Shown: one piece after another, positions 7,464 to 16,109 of the stretch
Position numbering within the stretch: position 1 is the first letter of the stretch
Layout: each line of letters opens with the position of its first letter
Assembly (NCBI GenBank): GCA_002493515.1
Contig: DKYZ01000030.1
Coordinates: forward strand, 1 to 49,455
Source of the DNA: Porphyromonadaceae bacterium UBA7087
GTDB lineage: Bacteria; Bacteroidota; Bacteroidia; Bacteroidales; Muribaculaceae
Direction of reading: 5' to 3'
Length of the DNA: 49,455 nucleotides
Notes under the pieces: model-generated
Database searches by the model: none
Seen by the model: the letters and a program-made list of their open reading frames with translations, nothing else
Told to the model about the DNA's origin: nothing
Translations under genes and position numbers: made by a program

Positions 7464-8688
7464 CCCTGGAGGCCATGACGGCGAGAGGACCGTCGATGGT
7501 GCCCAGGCATATTAGAAAATCATCGCCACCCTCACGTATGCCGAATTTCCTCCTTACGGCAGGCGGATCGAGAGGATGATTTCTGGATATGACATTCAGC
7601 TGCGTTCCCTTAAGGGAGCGCAGCTTCTTTTTGTCGGGGACTTCCGTTATCCGGAATATGCGGCCCGGGAAATCAGGCAGATGGCGGCTGGAGACAAACA
7701 GGTGGGTGTTGGGAGCCGTCTTCATGATGTCGGGATAAGAGTCGAGGATTGAATTCCAGGGCGCGATCTTCATGACGGCTGCATCCGGAACGTATATGTA
7801 CGCTCCCGTTTCCCACATCATCTTGTCGGCATAGCGTCCCTGCATGGCATTATTGCCGAGAGCGGCGTCCAGACGGTGGGTCTGCCTGCCTTCCGAATCA
7901 AGAATTATGGCTGAACAGGAAATTTCTTCGCGCGAGGAGGCCGGACTGTCATTACCGCCGGATATCTCGAAAAGCAGTTCCTTACATTCACCAGCGACAC
8001 TGACAGCATATATTCTGTCGACATGGCCGAGCTGCGCCGCTGCCAGGGAGCAGTCGAGCAAGGGAGATGCCTTTATATAGATTCTGCCGGCTTTCTGTCG
8101 CATCATCGGCAGGAGGGCGGTGACGTCAGGCTTGCAGTCGGAAAAAGCATATGTACGGCCGTTGAGCCTGTCGCGTCTTGCCGGATCGATGAAAATTACG
8201 TCGTAACGGGAATCCGGCTCCGACAGGATGACACGCGAGTCGATATTGATAACTCTCAGGCCGGCCGCTCCTGAAACCCCGGCATTGTGGAGGAGAGCTG
8301 CGGCCTTCAATGAGTCAATCTCACATGCTGACACACTGGCGCCCGCACGATACATCGTCATCGCGTCTATGCCGAGACCAGCTGTCATGTCGAGTATAGC
8401 CTCGCCTCGGTGTGTCAAGGAGGCATGGAACGCGGCCACCTGCCGGCACGAAGCCTGCTCAGCTGATGTGACAGTAGGGAAAATGAAATCATCGCTTATG
8501 AAATCTCCGAGCTTGCCGGCCGCTTTCCTGCGACATTCTATCTGCGTCACCGCAAATTCCGGATCGAACGTGAGCTTTTTACCCGCGCACGCGAGTCTTA
8601 GTGTTGCCGGGTCGTCATTTCTGTGGGTTCGGATAAAATCGGCGGCAGTCCTGAGTCTGGCCGCGAGATCGAGGTCCTGATTGTTCAT
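7453..8688 (-). CDS. PG_1098-type class I SAM-dependent methyltransferase with THUMP-like domain
   Basis: The 411-residue protein has an N-terminal region seen in the PG_1098 family (residues 1-90), then a Rossmann methyltransferase: motif I ILDMTAGLGID at 98-108, the acidic residue Glu123 after strand 2 (SACEIDSLKAA), and FIDPARRD at 166-173 as motif IV. The C-terminal 100 residues (SRHLPDFPGRIFRITEVPDKKKLRSLKG ... FGIREGGDDFLICLG) resemble the THUMP-like domain found in this Bacteroidetes family. The DPAR motif and THUMP-like tail suggest an RNA substrate. A TAATTTTG -7 box lies 18-25 bases upstream of its ATG. It overlaps the outer membrane protein gene tail to tail by 11 bases. Confidence 0.82.
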   Translation of the reverse strand: MNNQDLDLAARLRTAADFIRTHRNDDPATLRLACAGKKLTFDPEFAVTQIECRRKAAGKLGDFISDDFIFPTVTSAEQASCRQVAAFHASLTHRGEAILDMTAGLGIDAMTMYRAGASVSACEIDSLKAAALLHNAGVSGAAGLRVINIDSRVILSEPDSRYDVIFIDPARRDRLNGRTYAFSDCKPDVTALLPMMRQKAGRIYIKASPLLDCSLAAAQLGHVDRIYAVSVAGECKELLFEISGGNDSPASSREEISCSAIILDSEGRQTHRLDAALGNNAMQGRYADKMMWETGAYIYVPDAAVMKIAPWNSILDSYPDIMKTAPNTHLFVSSRHLPDFPGRIFRITEVPDKKKLRSLKGTQLNVISRNHPLDPPAVRRKFGIREGGDDFLICLGTIDGPLAVMASRVRT

Positions 8689-8705
8689 GATACGCTTGTT
8701 TGATG

Positions 8706-8713
8706 CAAAATTA
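8706..8713 (-). promoter_or_regulatory. Bacteroidetes -7 box (TAATTTTG) for the methyltransferase gene
   Basis: The complement reads TAATTTTG, matching TAnnTTTG exactly. I see no good TTTG at the expected distance upstream. The predicted transcript start would leave a leader of only about 10 bases before the ATG at 8688. Confidence 0.55.
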
Positions 8714-8754
8714 ATAAAATTAATGTTAAAATAAATGTAGCCAAAGGTCGAGAT

Positions 8755-8785
8755 TTCGCCAAATGTGGAAAATTTATTAATTTTG
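8755..8785 (+). promoter_or_regulatory. Bacteroidetes-type promoter for the exonuclease gene
   Basis: TTCG (8755-8758, three of four matches to TTTG), a 19-base spacer and TAATTTTG (8778-8785). Transcription would start near 8792. This lies downstream of an in-frame upstream ATG at 8765 and so argues for the ATG at 8843 as the real start. Confidence 0.6.
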
Positions 8786-8842
8786 AAACTAATTTGGACT
8801 AAAAACAGATTTGCGGAGCGGAAGTCGTTCCGCCCAGATGAG

Positions 8843-9337
8843 ATGAAGAATTTCGCAGCTATAGATTTCGAGACGGCAAACGGCTATTCAAGCTCCATAT
8901 GCAGTGTGGGAGTTGTGGTAGTAAGGGATGGAGTCGTCTCCGACCGATATTACAGCCTGGTGAGACCGGCTCCGAATTATTACAGCCCGGGAAATGTGAG
9001 AGTCCACGGACTGACCCGTGAGGATACGGATGTGGCAGACCATTTTCCGGAAGTATGGGCCGAGGTAGTGCAGCATATAGAAGGACTTCCACTCGTGGCG
9101 CACAACAGCCAGTTTGACGAGCGTTGCCTGCGCGCTGCGTTCCACCGCTACAACATGACATATCCTGATTATGAGTTCCATTGCACATGCCGCGCATCGA
9201 GGCGTGTCTTCGGACGTCTGCTTCCGAACCACAAACTTGATACAGTTGCGGCACATTGCGGCTTTGTCCTTGAGAATCATCACCATGCGTTGGCCGATGC
9301 CGAGGCTTGTGCGGCCATAGCTGTTAAAATCCTTTGA
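8843..9337 (+). CDS. DEDDh 3'-5' exonuclease (DNA polymerase III epsilon-like)
   Basis: The 164-residue protein has the five DEDDh residues: Asp8 and Glu10 (AAIDFETA), Asp92 (HNSQFDERCL), and His148 and Asp152 (HHALADAEA). It contains the domain alone with no polymerase or UvrC fusion, so it is a stand-alone epsilon-like or RNase T-like nuclease of the cytoplasm, likely for DNA or RNA end trimming or proofreading. I chose the ATG at 8843: the frame extends up to an ATG at 8765, but those 26 residues are not family-like and the promoter box at 8778-8785 lies inside them. Its stop overlaps the extended 5' end of the amidase gene (possible TTG at 9334), so the two may be translationally linked. 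Confidence 0.88.
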   Translation: MKNFAAIDFETANGYSSSICSVGVVVVRDGVVSDRYYSLVRPAPNYYSPGNVRVHGLTREDTDVADHFPEVWAEVVQHIEGLPLVAHNSQFDERCLRAAFHRYNMTYPDYEFHCTCRASRRVFGRLLPNHKLDTVAAHCGFVLENHHHALADAEACAAIAVKIL

Positions 9338-9342
9338 AAGTC

Positions 9343-10944
9343 ATGGGTATCAGAATAGAGAAAGGAATATTGACAGCGGCACTGGCTGCGCTGCTGGTTG
9401 TGGCTGTTCTTCCGGCCACAGTGTTTGCAAAGGCCAAGGAAACATTCGTGGTCGCCATCGACGCGGGTCACGGAGGCAAGGATATCGGCGCCACTGACAA
9501 CGGCGCTAAGGAAAAGGACATCAACCTGGGGGTGGCAAAGGAGCTTGCGAGGCTTATAGAGCGCAAGATGAAGAATACGGAGGTGGTAATGACCCGCGAC
9601 AATGATACCTATCTCACCCTTCAGCAGAGGGCTGACAAGGCCAACAAGGCTAAGGCCAACCTTTTCGTGTCGATCCATACCAACTCGGTAGACAAATCCA
9701 ACAAGAACCGCAGGAAGGTGGAGGGTAGCTCGGTATATGTGCTGGGACTGCATAAGGATGCCAACAACATGGCTGTAGCCCGCCGTGAGAACTCTGTCAT
9801 AGAGCTTGAGGAGAATTTTGAGGAGAGATATTCCGGTTTCGATCCGTCGAAGGATGAGTCATATATCATTTTCGAGATGGCGCAGAAGAAGAATCTCAGC
9901 AAGAGTATCCGTTTTGCAAAAGACATACAGCGCAATCTCGCTCTTTCAGGGCGCACTGACCGCGGGGTTCACCAGGCCGGATTCTGGGTGCTCTGGGCCA
10001 CGTCGATGCCGTCGGTGCTTGTGGAACTTGATTTCATCTGCAATCCGGAGTCTGCAAAATACATGACTTCTGAAAAGGGACAGAAGCAGCTTGCCGAGTC
10101 GATTTTCAAGGCAATCGAGGATTACGAGAAAAACTTCCGCGACCATAAGGAGGACGTCAAGGAGAAGAGGCGTAAGGGCGACGATGTGGCCGACATGCCC
10201 GGCGAAACCGTTAGCTCGGTCGAGATGGTTGCCGAGAAGTCGGTAGAGACAAGGGAGGAAGTAAAGTGGGGAGAGAAGAAGGTAAAGACCACCACCAAGG
10301 ATGGTATAGCCGTTCTCGCCAAGGCGGAAAGAAGCCATAAGATGGAAAGCGCGCCGGCAGGGCGCAGCAACCATGGAAGCTACGCCTCGGCGCGAAAGAG
10401 AAGAAGCCGCAGCGCGAAGGAGGCCTCAGACAAAAAGAGCTATGAGGTTTCATCGATACCCGTGAAGAGCGAAGATGAGCGAATGGCAAGGATCATAGCT
10501 GAGGATGACGCTTCTGCGGCCATCTCCGATGGTGGGGATGACAGCTCCGGCTTTGATAATCCCAAAGACAAGAAGAAAAAGAAGAAGGATAAGAAGAAAA
10601 AAGAGAAAAAGGAGAAAAAGAAGAAAGACAAGATAGGGAAAAAGGATAAAAAAGGAAAAGAGGTAGGAAACGGTAAGGAGGCTAAGGCTAATCCGTCGCA
10701 TAAGGCCAAGCGGGAGAAATTCGTAACGGTCTACAAGATACAGGTGCTGGCATCTCCTGACGACATAAGCGCCGATTCCCCGAGATTCTGCGGGCTGTCG
10801 CCGATAACATCGTTCAAGGAGAACAACCTGTATAAGTATACCTACGGGGAGTCCGAAAACAAATCGGAGATTGAAGCGTTGCTAAAAAAAGTCAGGACCT
10901 ATATTCCCGACGCCTTTATCATAAAAAGCATCAAGAGCCGTTGA
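9343..10944 (+). CDS. N-acetylmuramoyl-L-alanine amidase with lysine-rich linker and SPOR-like C-terminus
   Basis: After a signal peptide or anchor (hydrophobic residues about 8-28) comes an Amidase_3 domain: zinc ligands His43 (DAGHGG) and His112 (SIHTN), and catalytic Glu228 in LVELDFICN. It cleaves the amide between MurNAc and the stem peptide in the periplasm, usually at division. Residues beyond about 265 form a long disordered, charged linker. Bases 10562-10690 are a poly-lysine stretch, and the last 75 residues (VYKIQVLASPDD ... AFIIKSIKSR) resemble a SPOR domain, which binds denuded septal glycan. The ATG at 9343 is preferred; a TTG at 9334 would add three residues and overlap the upstream stop. 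The MCE gene follows by 107 bases. Confidence 0.9.
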   Translation: MGIRIEKGILTAALAALLVVAVLPATVFAKAKETFVVAIDAGHGGKDIGATDNGAKEKDINLGVAKELARLIERKMKNTEVVMTRDNDTYLTLQQRADKANKAKANLFVSIHTNSVDKSNKNRRKVEGSSVYVLGLHKDANNMAVARRENSVIELEENFEERYSGFDPSKDESYIIFEMAQKKNLSKSIRFAKDIQRNLALSGRTDRGVHQAGFWVLWATSMPSVLVELDFICNPESAKYMTSEKGQKQLAESIFKAIEDYEKNFRDHKEDVKEKRRKGDDVADMPGETVSSVEMVAEKSVETREEVKWGEKKVKTTTKDGIAVLAKAERSHKMESAPAGRSNHGSYASARKRRSRSAKEASDKKSYEVSSIPVKSEDERMARIIAEDDASAAISDGGDDSSGFDNPKDKKKKKKDKKKKEKKEKKKKDKIGKKDKKGKEVGNGKEAKANPSHKAKREKFVTVYKIQVLASPDDISADSPRFCGLSPITSFKENNLYKYTYGESENKSEIEALLKKVRTYIPDAFIIKSIKSR

Positions 10945-11051
10945 TATAGGTGTCCGGGAATATATCCGGGCGAATAACTATAAAAACAAAGACAAGCGAT
11001 TCCAACCGTCGGCATGACGGACAAACAAGAAAATCCAAACAACAGACAGTT

Positions 11052-11954
11052 ATGAAGAAAGTGTTTTCAAAGGAGCTCACCATAGGAGTTACGGTCATAG
11101 TGGCAATCCTGATATTGGTGTTCGGCATCGACTACCTGAAGGGGGTCAACCTTTTCAAGCCGGCGAATTTCTATGTGGCGGCCTATGACAATGTGCAGGG
11201 CCTCGAGCTGTCGGCGCCGGTGGTGATCGACGGATACAAGGTCGGGCAGGTAAGGGAAATCAAGTTCAACTATGAGAAACCGGGAAAAATCGATGTCATA
11301 CTGGCACTCGACAAGAAGCTTCAGCTTCCTGACAATTCTGTGGCAGTGATAGGAAGCACGCTTCTGAGCGGCGCATTCGTGGAGATAATGGTAGGAGACA
11401 GCCATAAGATGCTGACCGTAGGAGGCGACATCAAGACGGCTGTGAAGCCTGACCTTATGGCGAACGTCTCTGAGCAACTCATGCCTTCGGTCAACAGCAT
11501 CCTTCCGAAGATCGATTCCATAATGTCGCATCTCGACAACCTTATCGCAGACCCGGCCCTCGCGCAGAGCATAAGGCGTCTTGACGGAATCACCGACAAT
11601 ATCATGGCTGTAACCGGCGGTCTCAAAGCCACGGTGGGGCGGGACCTGCCAGTAATAACCGGAAGCGTCAGGACATCGGCCGCGCAGCTCGACACTATAA
11701 CCCGCAACCTCGGGCTGCTTTCCCAGCAGCTCAAGGCGCTTCCCATCCAGTCGACAATGAACAACGTCAATACGGCTACCGACAATCTGGCAAGGTTTTC
11801 GAATCAGCTGAATGACCGCAACTCGTCGCTCGGGCAGCTGATGTATGACGATGACCTCTACAGGCGCATCAACAGCGTCACGGCAAACATCGACTCCTTG
11901 ATAGTGGACATCAAGAGAAACCCCAAGAGGTATATCAGCATCAAGCTTCTCTGA
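11052..11954 (+). CDS. MCE/MlaD family membrane-anchored lipid transport protein
   Basis: The 300-residue protein has one N-terminal membrane segment (IGVTVIVAILILVFGIDYL, residues 11-29), then an MCE domain: AYDNVQGLELSAPVVIDGYKVGQVREI with the strand pair ending in NSVAVIGSTLLSGAFVEIMVG. The C-terminal half is helical and Asn/Leu-rich (ITDNIMAVTGGL, LDTITRNLGLLSQQLKALP), as in the periplasmic helices of MlaD proteins that build a lipid tunnel. It would bind phospholipid between the inner and outer membranes. No mlaE or mlaF is in the window, so the partner ATPase and permease lie elsewhere. The ATG at 11052 gives MKKVFSKELTIG, the usual family start. An upstream in-frame ATG (10950) adds 34 polar residues and is unlikely. 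Confidence 0.9.
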   Translation: MKKVFSKELTIGVTVIVAILILVFGIDYLKGVNLFKPANFYVAAYDNVQGLELSAPVVIDGYKVGQVREIKFNYEKPGKIDVILALDKKLQLPDNSVAVIGSTLLSGAFVEIMVGDSHKMLTVGGDIKTAVKPDLMANVSEQLMPSVNSILPKIDSIMSHLDNLIADPALAQSIRRLDGITDNIMAVTGGLKATVGRDLPVITGSVRTSAAQLDTITRNLGLLSQQLKALPIQSTMNNVNTATDNLARFSNQLNDRNSSLGQLMYDDDLYRRINSVTANIDSLIVDIKRNPKRYISIKLL

Positions 11955-12067
11955 GCCGGATCTCTCCCGGATTGCCGACTTGGGTTCTTATTTAGAATCG
12001 ATATAAATAAGGGCTTGATGACAAAATATTTCCAAATGGCGTAACAATGCCATTATCATAGGAATAG

Positions 12068-12106
12068 GGCGTGCCCGGAATCGTGAGTTCCGGGCACGCC
12101 TCTTTT
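12068..12106 (+). terminator. Rho-independent terminator after the MCE gene
   Basis: A perfect 13-bp GC-rich stem (GGCGTGCCCGGAA with TTCCGGGCACGCC) closes the 7-base loop TCGTGAG and is followed by TCTTTT. It ends the amidase-MCE unit about 110 bases past the MCE stop. Confidence 0.88.
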
Positions 12107-12240
12107 AAAGACGCTAATGTAACTGGTATAATATCAGCGGTTTGCAAGCTTCCGTGACGGGGTTGGAAAAATTTAAAACGTTATAAGGAGCCAATGGTTT
12201 GAGATTCAGTATAGTTAGCAAAAAAATGATATAGGCAAAT

Positions 12241-12281
12241 TTTGGAGTATTTTTTTTTTAACTTTTTTTGTAGTTATTTTG
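12241..12281 (+). promoter_or_regulatory. dnaA: Probable dnaA promoter region
   Basis: AT-rich segment with TTTG at 12241-12244 and two partial -7 boxes, TAACTTTT (12259-12266) and TTATTTTG (12274-12281). Neither pairing has ideal spacing, so the exact promoter is unresolved. The dnaA ATG is at 12303. Confidence 0.35.
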
Positions 12282-12302
12282 TAGTCGCAAATCCCCTCGG
12301 TT

Positions 12303-13712
12303 ATGGAAACAGACTATCAGAAACAATGGCAAAAATGCCTCGAAATCATACGTGACAACATCGGAGAATCGCGTTTCGACACGTGGTTCAAGTGTGCCAC
12401 AGCCTTATCGTACGCCAACAACGAGCTTACCATCGGGCTCCCTTCGTCGTTCTTCTATGAGAAATATGAAGATGATTTCTATGATATTCTGAGGGGCGCG
12501 CTCAAGCGTGTCTTCGGGCCGGACATCAAGCTTATATATAGAGTAGGTGTAATCGCCGGAGGACGCAAGGATGAGCAGGTGACCATTCCGAGTCCGAGGA
12601 AAAGTCATGCCGTAGGCAGCAGGTTCGCCCAGTCGATGCAGTCAAGCAAGCCCATGGAGAGCAATGGCGCGGAGAAATCTGAGGAAATCGACCCACAGCT
12701 CAATCCATCGCTCAACTTCGAGAATTACTGCGTCGGAGAGAGCAACCGTCTGCCGTTTACCATCGCTGAGTTCATCGCCAACCATCCGGAGAAGAGCGAT
12801 TTCAATCCGTTTTTCCTTTATGGTGACGTCGGCGTCGGCAAGACTCACCTCATCCAGGCAATCGGTATCAGGATCAAGGAGCGCAATCCGCGTGCGAAGG
12901 TACTGTTCATAACGTTGCGCCAGTTTCAGAACCTTATGGCGAGCGCCACAATACGTAAGGAGATTCCGGGGTTCCTCAACTGGTTTCAGCAAATCGACGC
13001 TTTGCTGATAGATGACCTCCAGGAGCTGACTTTCAAGGACGGAACCTCAAAGGTGCTCTTCCCTATATTCAATCATCTTCACCAGCGTGGCAAGAAACTT
13101 GTCTTCACCTGCGACCGTCCGCCTGTAGAGCTCGACGGCATAGCCGACCGTCTCATCGACCGTTTCAAATGGGGTATCACCGAGAAGCTGCCGCGGCCGG
13201 ACAGGGAGTTGAGGAAGAAGATTCTCAGTTTCAAGGCTGCAAAGAACGGACTGGATCTTCCCGAAGAGGTGATTGATATCGTGGCAGACAAGTGTACGGG
13301 ATCTGTGCGTGAGCTTGAAGGTATAGTGATGGGTCTGCTCACACGCTCCATAACCCTCAACGCCCCGATCAACGCCGCGCTCGCGGAGGAGGTGATGAAA
13401 AACTCCATCAAGACTGTCGTGAAGAAGACAATCAACTTCGACATGATTGTGGAGGCCACCGCCGAGCATTACAATCTGAATCCCGACGTCATATTCTCAA
13501 AGAGCCGTGTAAGAGACATCGCGGATGCCCGCCAGATGATAATGTATCTAAGCCACAAGCATACCGACCTCTCGTCTACCGCGATAGGAATGAAGCTGAA
13601 CCGCAAGCATGCCACCGTGCTCCACGGAATCTCGGCTGTGGCTGACCGTCTGCCGCTCGTAAAAGACCTTTCGAGCAGTGTCGAGGCCATAGAGAAAGTT
13701 CTCATGAGATAA
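12303..13712 (+). CDS. dnaA: Chromosomal replication initiator DnaA
   Basis: A 469-residue DnaA. Domain I (residues 1-85) has YQKQWQKCLEIIRDNI and FDTWFK. Domain II is a short polar linker. Domain III is the AAA+ ATPase with Walker A GDVGVGKT (174-181), Walker B LLIDD (234-238) and the DRLIDRFKWGI arginine-finger region. Domain IV binds DNA (SKSRVRDIADARQMIMYLSHKHT). It opens the origin and loads the replicative helicase. The DnaA signature, usually (G/N)RDH(T/A)TVLH, reads NRKHATVLH here with Lys435 in place of Asp, at a residue that contacts bases in E. coli DnaA. It is a single gene between the terminators at 12068-12106 and 13738-13765. dnaN is not beside it, which is normal for Bacteroidetes. 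Confidence 0.96.
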   Translation: METDYQKQWQKCLEIIRDNIGESRFDTWFKCATALSYANNELTIGLPSSFFYEKYEDDFYDILRGALKRVFGPDIKLIYRVGVIAGGRKDEQVTIPSPRKSHAVGSRFAQSMQSSKPMESNGAEKSEEIDPQLNPSLNFENYCVGESNRLPFTIAEFIANHPEKSDFNPFFLYGDVGVGKTHLIQAIGIRIKERNPRAKVLFITLRQFQNLMASATIRKEIPGFLNWFQQIDALLIDDLQELTFKDGTSKVLFPIFNHLHQRGKKLVFTCDRPPVELDGIADRLIDRFKWGITEKLPRPDRELRKKILSFKAAKNGLDLPEEVIDIVADKCTGSVRELEGIVMGLLTRSITLNAPINAALAEEVMKNSIKTVVKKTINFDMIVEATAEHYNLNPDVIFSKSRVRDIADARQMIMYLSHKHTDLSSTAIGMKLNRKHATVLHGISAVADRLPLVKDLSSSVEAIEKVLMR

Positions 13713-13737
13713 TATTAGAAATCGTTATAAATGAATT

Positions 13738-13765
13738 GAGGCCCGGCGTCATGACGTCGGGCCTC
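13738..13765. terminator. Shared terminator hairpin between dnaA and the convergent TPR gene
   Basis: A 12-bp stem (GAGGCCCGGCGT with ACGTCGGGCCTC, one G-T pair) closes the loop CATG. ATATTTTAT follows on the plus strand and an A/T-rich stretch lies on the other side, so it can serve both converging genes. Confidence 0.72.
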
Positions 13766-13788
13766 GATATTTTATCCTGACAGTCTTG

Positions 13789-15978
13789 TCAAGGATTGGA
13801 TTTGCGGAGCATATCGAGAAGGAGGGAGAGGTCATCCTTATTTCCGCCTTTGCCGATGATCAGATCCAGGTCTGAGCCGAGAGAGTCCATGTCAAGTCTG
13901 TTGCCTGACATTTTCTCATATTCACGGTAATCGTCGAGGGCACCACGGAAATCCCCGAGGATGAATTTAAGGTGTCCTTCGTTGAGATGGTCGTTGGCGG
14001 TAGGCTTTCCCTTCATCAGTTTTGAATACTGAGTGGCACTTTTCTCATGGTTCCCCTTGATAAACTCCCCCCATGCAAGAGCGCGTTTGGGAGCATCGAG
14101 CTCCGGGCGCATATAGTCGGCGTGGTAGTATTGTTTCAATGCCTCGTCCACGTCGCCGTTCTCCAGGAGGCAATGTCCGAGGTTCATGATGACCTTGTAA
14201 TTTTCCGGTTCATCGGCAAGCGCACGCCTGTAATACAGCGCTCCTTTCTCAAAATCACCGTTAAGCTTATGGCATATGGCAAGCTGCCGGATCAGCCAGT
14301 GGCTGTCGGGGTTGAAAAGCTCGGCTTTTGAGTATGCTTCTATTGCCTTGGGGATATTTTTATCCACATAGTGGCAATATCCCAGTTTCTCGAACAATCC
14401 GGCCTCCGTGGGATTCCTTTCACACAGCATTCCGAAAAGCGGGGCGGCCTCGGAATAGAAATTCCTTCTGAAATAGAACTCTGCCGCCAGGGTGATGAAC
14501 TCATCGCTTCCTGTGAAAGTCTCCAGAAGGGGAATTTTCGTTATGTCGAAGCTTTCAGTCAGGAAACCGGAGAGGTCTTTCTCCGCTTTCAGGCGGCAGT
14601 AGCGGTAGAAGTCACGCATGAACCGCTTGGCCTCGTTGTCAAATTCCGGAGTAGAGGATTTGTGCCTGCTCTCGTCGAGGGCCTCCTTCAGCTGGGCGAA
14701 CTGTGCCTCGAATTGCGACATTATCATCTTTCTCTGGGTCTCGGGCATAGTGCTCAGTGAAAGAGCCATTGAGTAACGGTCAGACTCGCAGAGTTCGGAA
14801 TTGGCCTCAATCAATGGATTCAGAGCCGGAAGGATATCTGCCGAAGTTTCAAGGGCGGAATGCGTTATGGAGTAGGGGAGAAACCAGTTGGCGGTCTCAT
14901 TGAAAAACGGGAAGCTTTTCAGACGGGAAAACGCCCCCATAAGAATGTCACCGCCGTCCATCTGGATTTCTGTCAGCTCCTTGAGCTTATCCTCAAGGCC
15001 TGACGACTTCAGCATCTCCTGCCATTCGGGGTTCTCCTCAAGCGACATGATATCGTTTTCGGAAGCGGCCTTTTTCATTTTGTCCATGATGTCGGGACGT
15101 ATTTTCTGAAGGCCGGGAATTATGTCTTCGCGCAGGGAGGTCTCTATTCTCGCGGTGTCACGGCTCCGGAGCATGTTCATGAGCACTTCCCTGAGGCGTC
15201 GGTAGACCATTATGTCATCGCTCCAGGCCTCAATCCTGAGCCTGATGCGCCTGTTGCCCCTGACCCTGTCGGGATGTCGCCTCATGACAGCCACAGTCGC
15301 CGTCATGGCGCGGGCCGCCAGCCGCTCGTCGCCATACCTGGATGCGTATTCTATCAGAATCTCCAGTCCCGAAGGGTCGAAAAACTTAAGGCTTGAGAGC
15401 ATGAGGGCAGATATCAGCTGGGATTTCAGCGAGAAGGGTATTGACTCGTCGTCGAGCATTGTGCGGATGGCGGCATAATCCTCCTCGCGGTCGCGGTGTA
15501 AGGTCCAGACGTAATTGAAGATGTCAGTGGCCTTCTTTTCCGCAGCCTTCCGCAAGGGAAGCGGAGCGCGTCCCACTTCCTCGGCAAGCCTTATCCTGGA
15601 GATATCGGCCTGGAACGCTTCGGTGAGTTGCCTGAGGGAAAAATTGGCGGATGTCTTGAAACGAAGGGCGGAGAAATATGGGTCGGAGGAGTCGGTCTTT
15701 TGGATGGCCCTTAGGGATGAGTCGTTGATTTCCAGCAGTTTCTGGGCGATGTCGTCTCTCATGCTCTTGCGTGACTCATCGGGAAATCCCTTTATGAAGA
15801 AATCGAGCAGCCGCTCGTAGGTGTCGGCGTTTTGTTCGAGCTCGGAATTGAGCCGGCTTCTCATGGCGTTGTCGGCAACTGTCTGGATGGACTGACGCAG
15901 CATTTTCATGGCGTCACACAGGTTGCCGCCGGCGGCGAGCGTCTCGATTGAGGTATGTCGGTCTATGTGTGGAGGCAT
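13789..15978 (-). CDS. Large TPR-repeat protein, function unknown
   Basis: About 729 residues with no signal peptide or membrane segment. The C-terminal third is a run of tetratricopeptide repeats (TEAGLFEKLGYCHYVDKNI, SHWLIRQLAICHKLNGDFEKGALYYRRAL, NYKVIMNLGHCLLENGDVDEALKQYYHAD). The N-terminal two-thirds is helical, with HEAT- or TPR-like pairs (SLKSQLISALMLSSLKFFDPSGLEILIEYASRYGDERLAARA). It is probably a cytoplasmic scaffold. The frame extends to 16017, but I prefer the ATG at 15978 (MPPHIDRHTSIETL) because the 13 extra residues look like leader sequence. It is convergent with dnaA and stands alone. The family is seen as 'tetratricopeptide repeat protein' in Bacteroidales with no known partner. 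Confidence 0.75.
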   Translation of the reverse strand: MPPHIDRHTSIETLAAGGNLCDAMKMLRQSIQTVADNAMRSRLNSELEQNADTYERLLDFFIKGFPDESRKSMRDDIAQKLLEINDSSLRAIQKTDSSDPYFSALRFKTSANFSLRQLTEAFQADISRIRLAEEVGRAPLPLRKAAEKKATDIFNYVWTLHRDREEDYAAIRTMLDDESIPFSLKSQLISALMLSSLKFFDPSGLEILIEYASRYGDERLAARAMTATVAVMRRHPDRVRGNRRIRLRIEAWSDDIMVYRRLREVLMNMLRSRDTARIETSLREDIIPGLQKIRPDIMDKMKKAASENDIMSLEENPEWQEMLKSSGLEDKLKELTEIQMDGGDILMGAFSRLKSFPFFNETANWFLPYSITHSALETSADILPALNPLIEANSELCESDRYSMALSLSTMPETQRKMIMSQFEAQFAQLKEALDESRHKSSTPEFDNEAKRFMRDFYRYCRLKAEKDLSGFLTESFDITKIPLLETFTGSDEFITLAAEFYFRRNFYSEAAPLFGMLCERNPTEAGLFEKLGYCHYVDKNIPKAIEAYSKAELFNPDSHWLIRQLAICHKLNGDFEKGALYYRRALADEPENYKVIMNLGHCLLENGDVDEALKQYYHADYMRPELDAPKRALAWGEFIKGNHEKSATQYSKLMKGKPTANDHLNEGHLKFILGDFRGALDDYREYEKMSGNRLDMDSLGSDLDLIIGKGGNKDDLSLLLDMLRKSNP

Positions 15979-16040
15979 ATGTCGTTTGGTGAAATTATAA
16001 ACTAATATGGATATCACAACAAATTGCGTGCCTAAAAAGG

Positions 16041-16071
16041 GTTGAAAACTCAGTTTTTTTATCTAATTTTG
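16041..16071 (+). promoter_or_regulatory. Bacteroidetes-type promoter for the DUF4293-proS unit
   Basis: GTTG (16041-16044), a 19-base spacer and TAATTTTG (16064-16071). Predicted transcript start is near 16078, giving a leader of about 32 bases to the ATG at 16110. Confidence 0.75.
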
Positions 16072-16109
16072 CAAAACTGTTTATAACCGTAAAAAAATAG
16101 GAAAAGAAA

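Larger units (their letters stand above)
11955..12302. other. Intergenic region upstream of dnaA, 348 bp
   Basis: No gene is supported. It contains a small 8-bp AT stem (11987-11994 with 12004-12011), the strong terminator at 12068-12106, and an AT-rich dnaA leader with long T runs (12241-12281). I looked for DnaA boxes (TTATCCACA and close variants) and saw no cluster, so I do not call an origin here. Confidence 0.6.

Noticed and set aside
8765..8842. N-terminal extension of the exonuclease
   Set aside because: A promoter box lies inside it and the residues do not fit the family.
11955..12302. Replication origin next to dnaA
   Set aside because: AT-rich, but without a cluster of DnaA boxes; the T-runs fit a promoter and leader.
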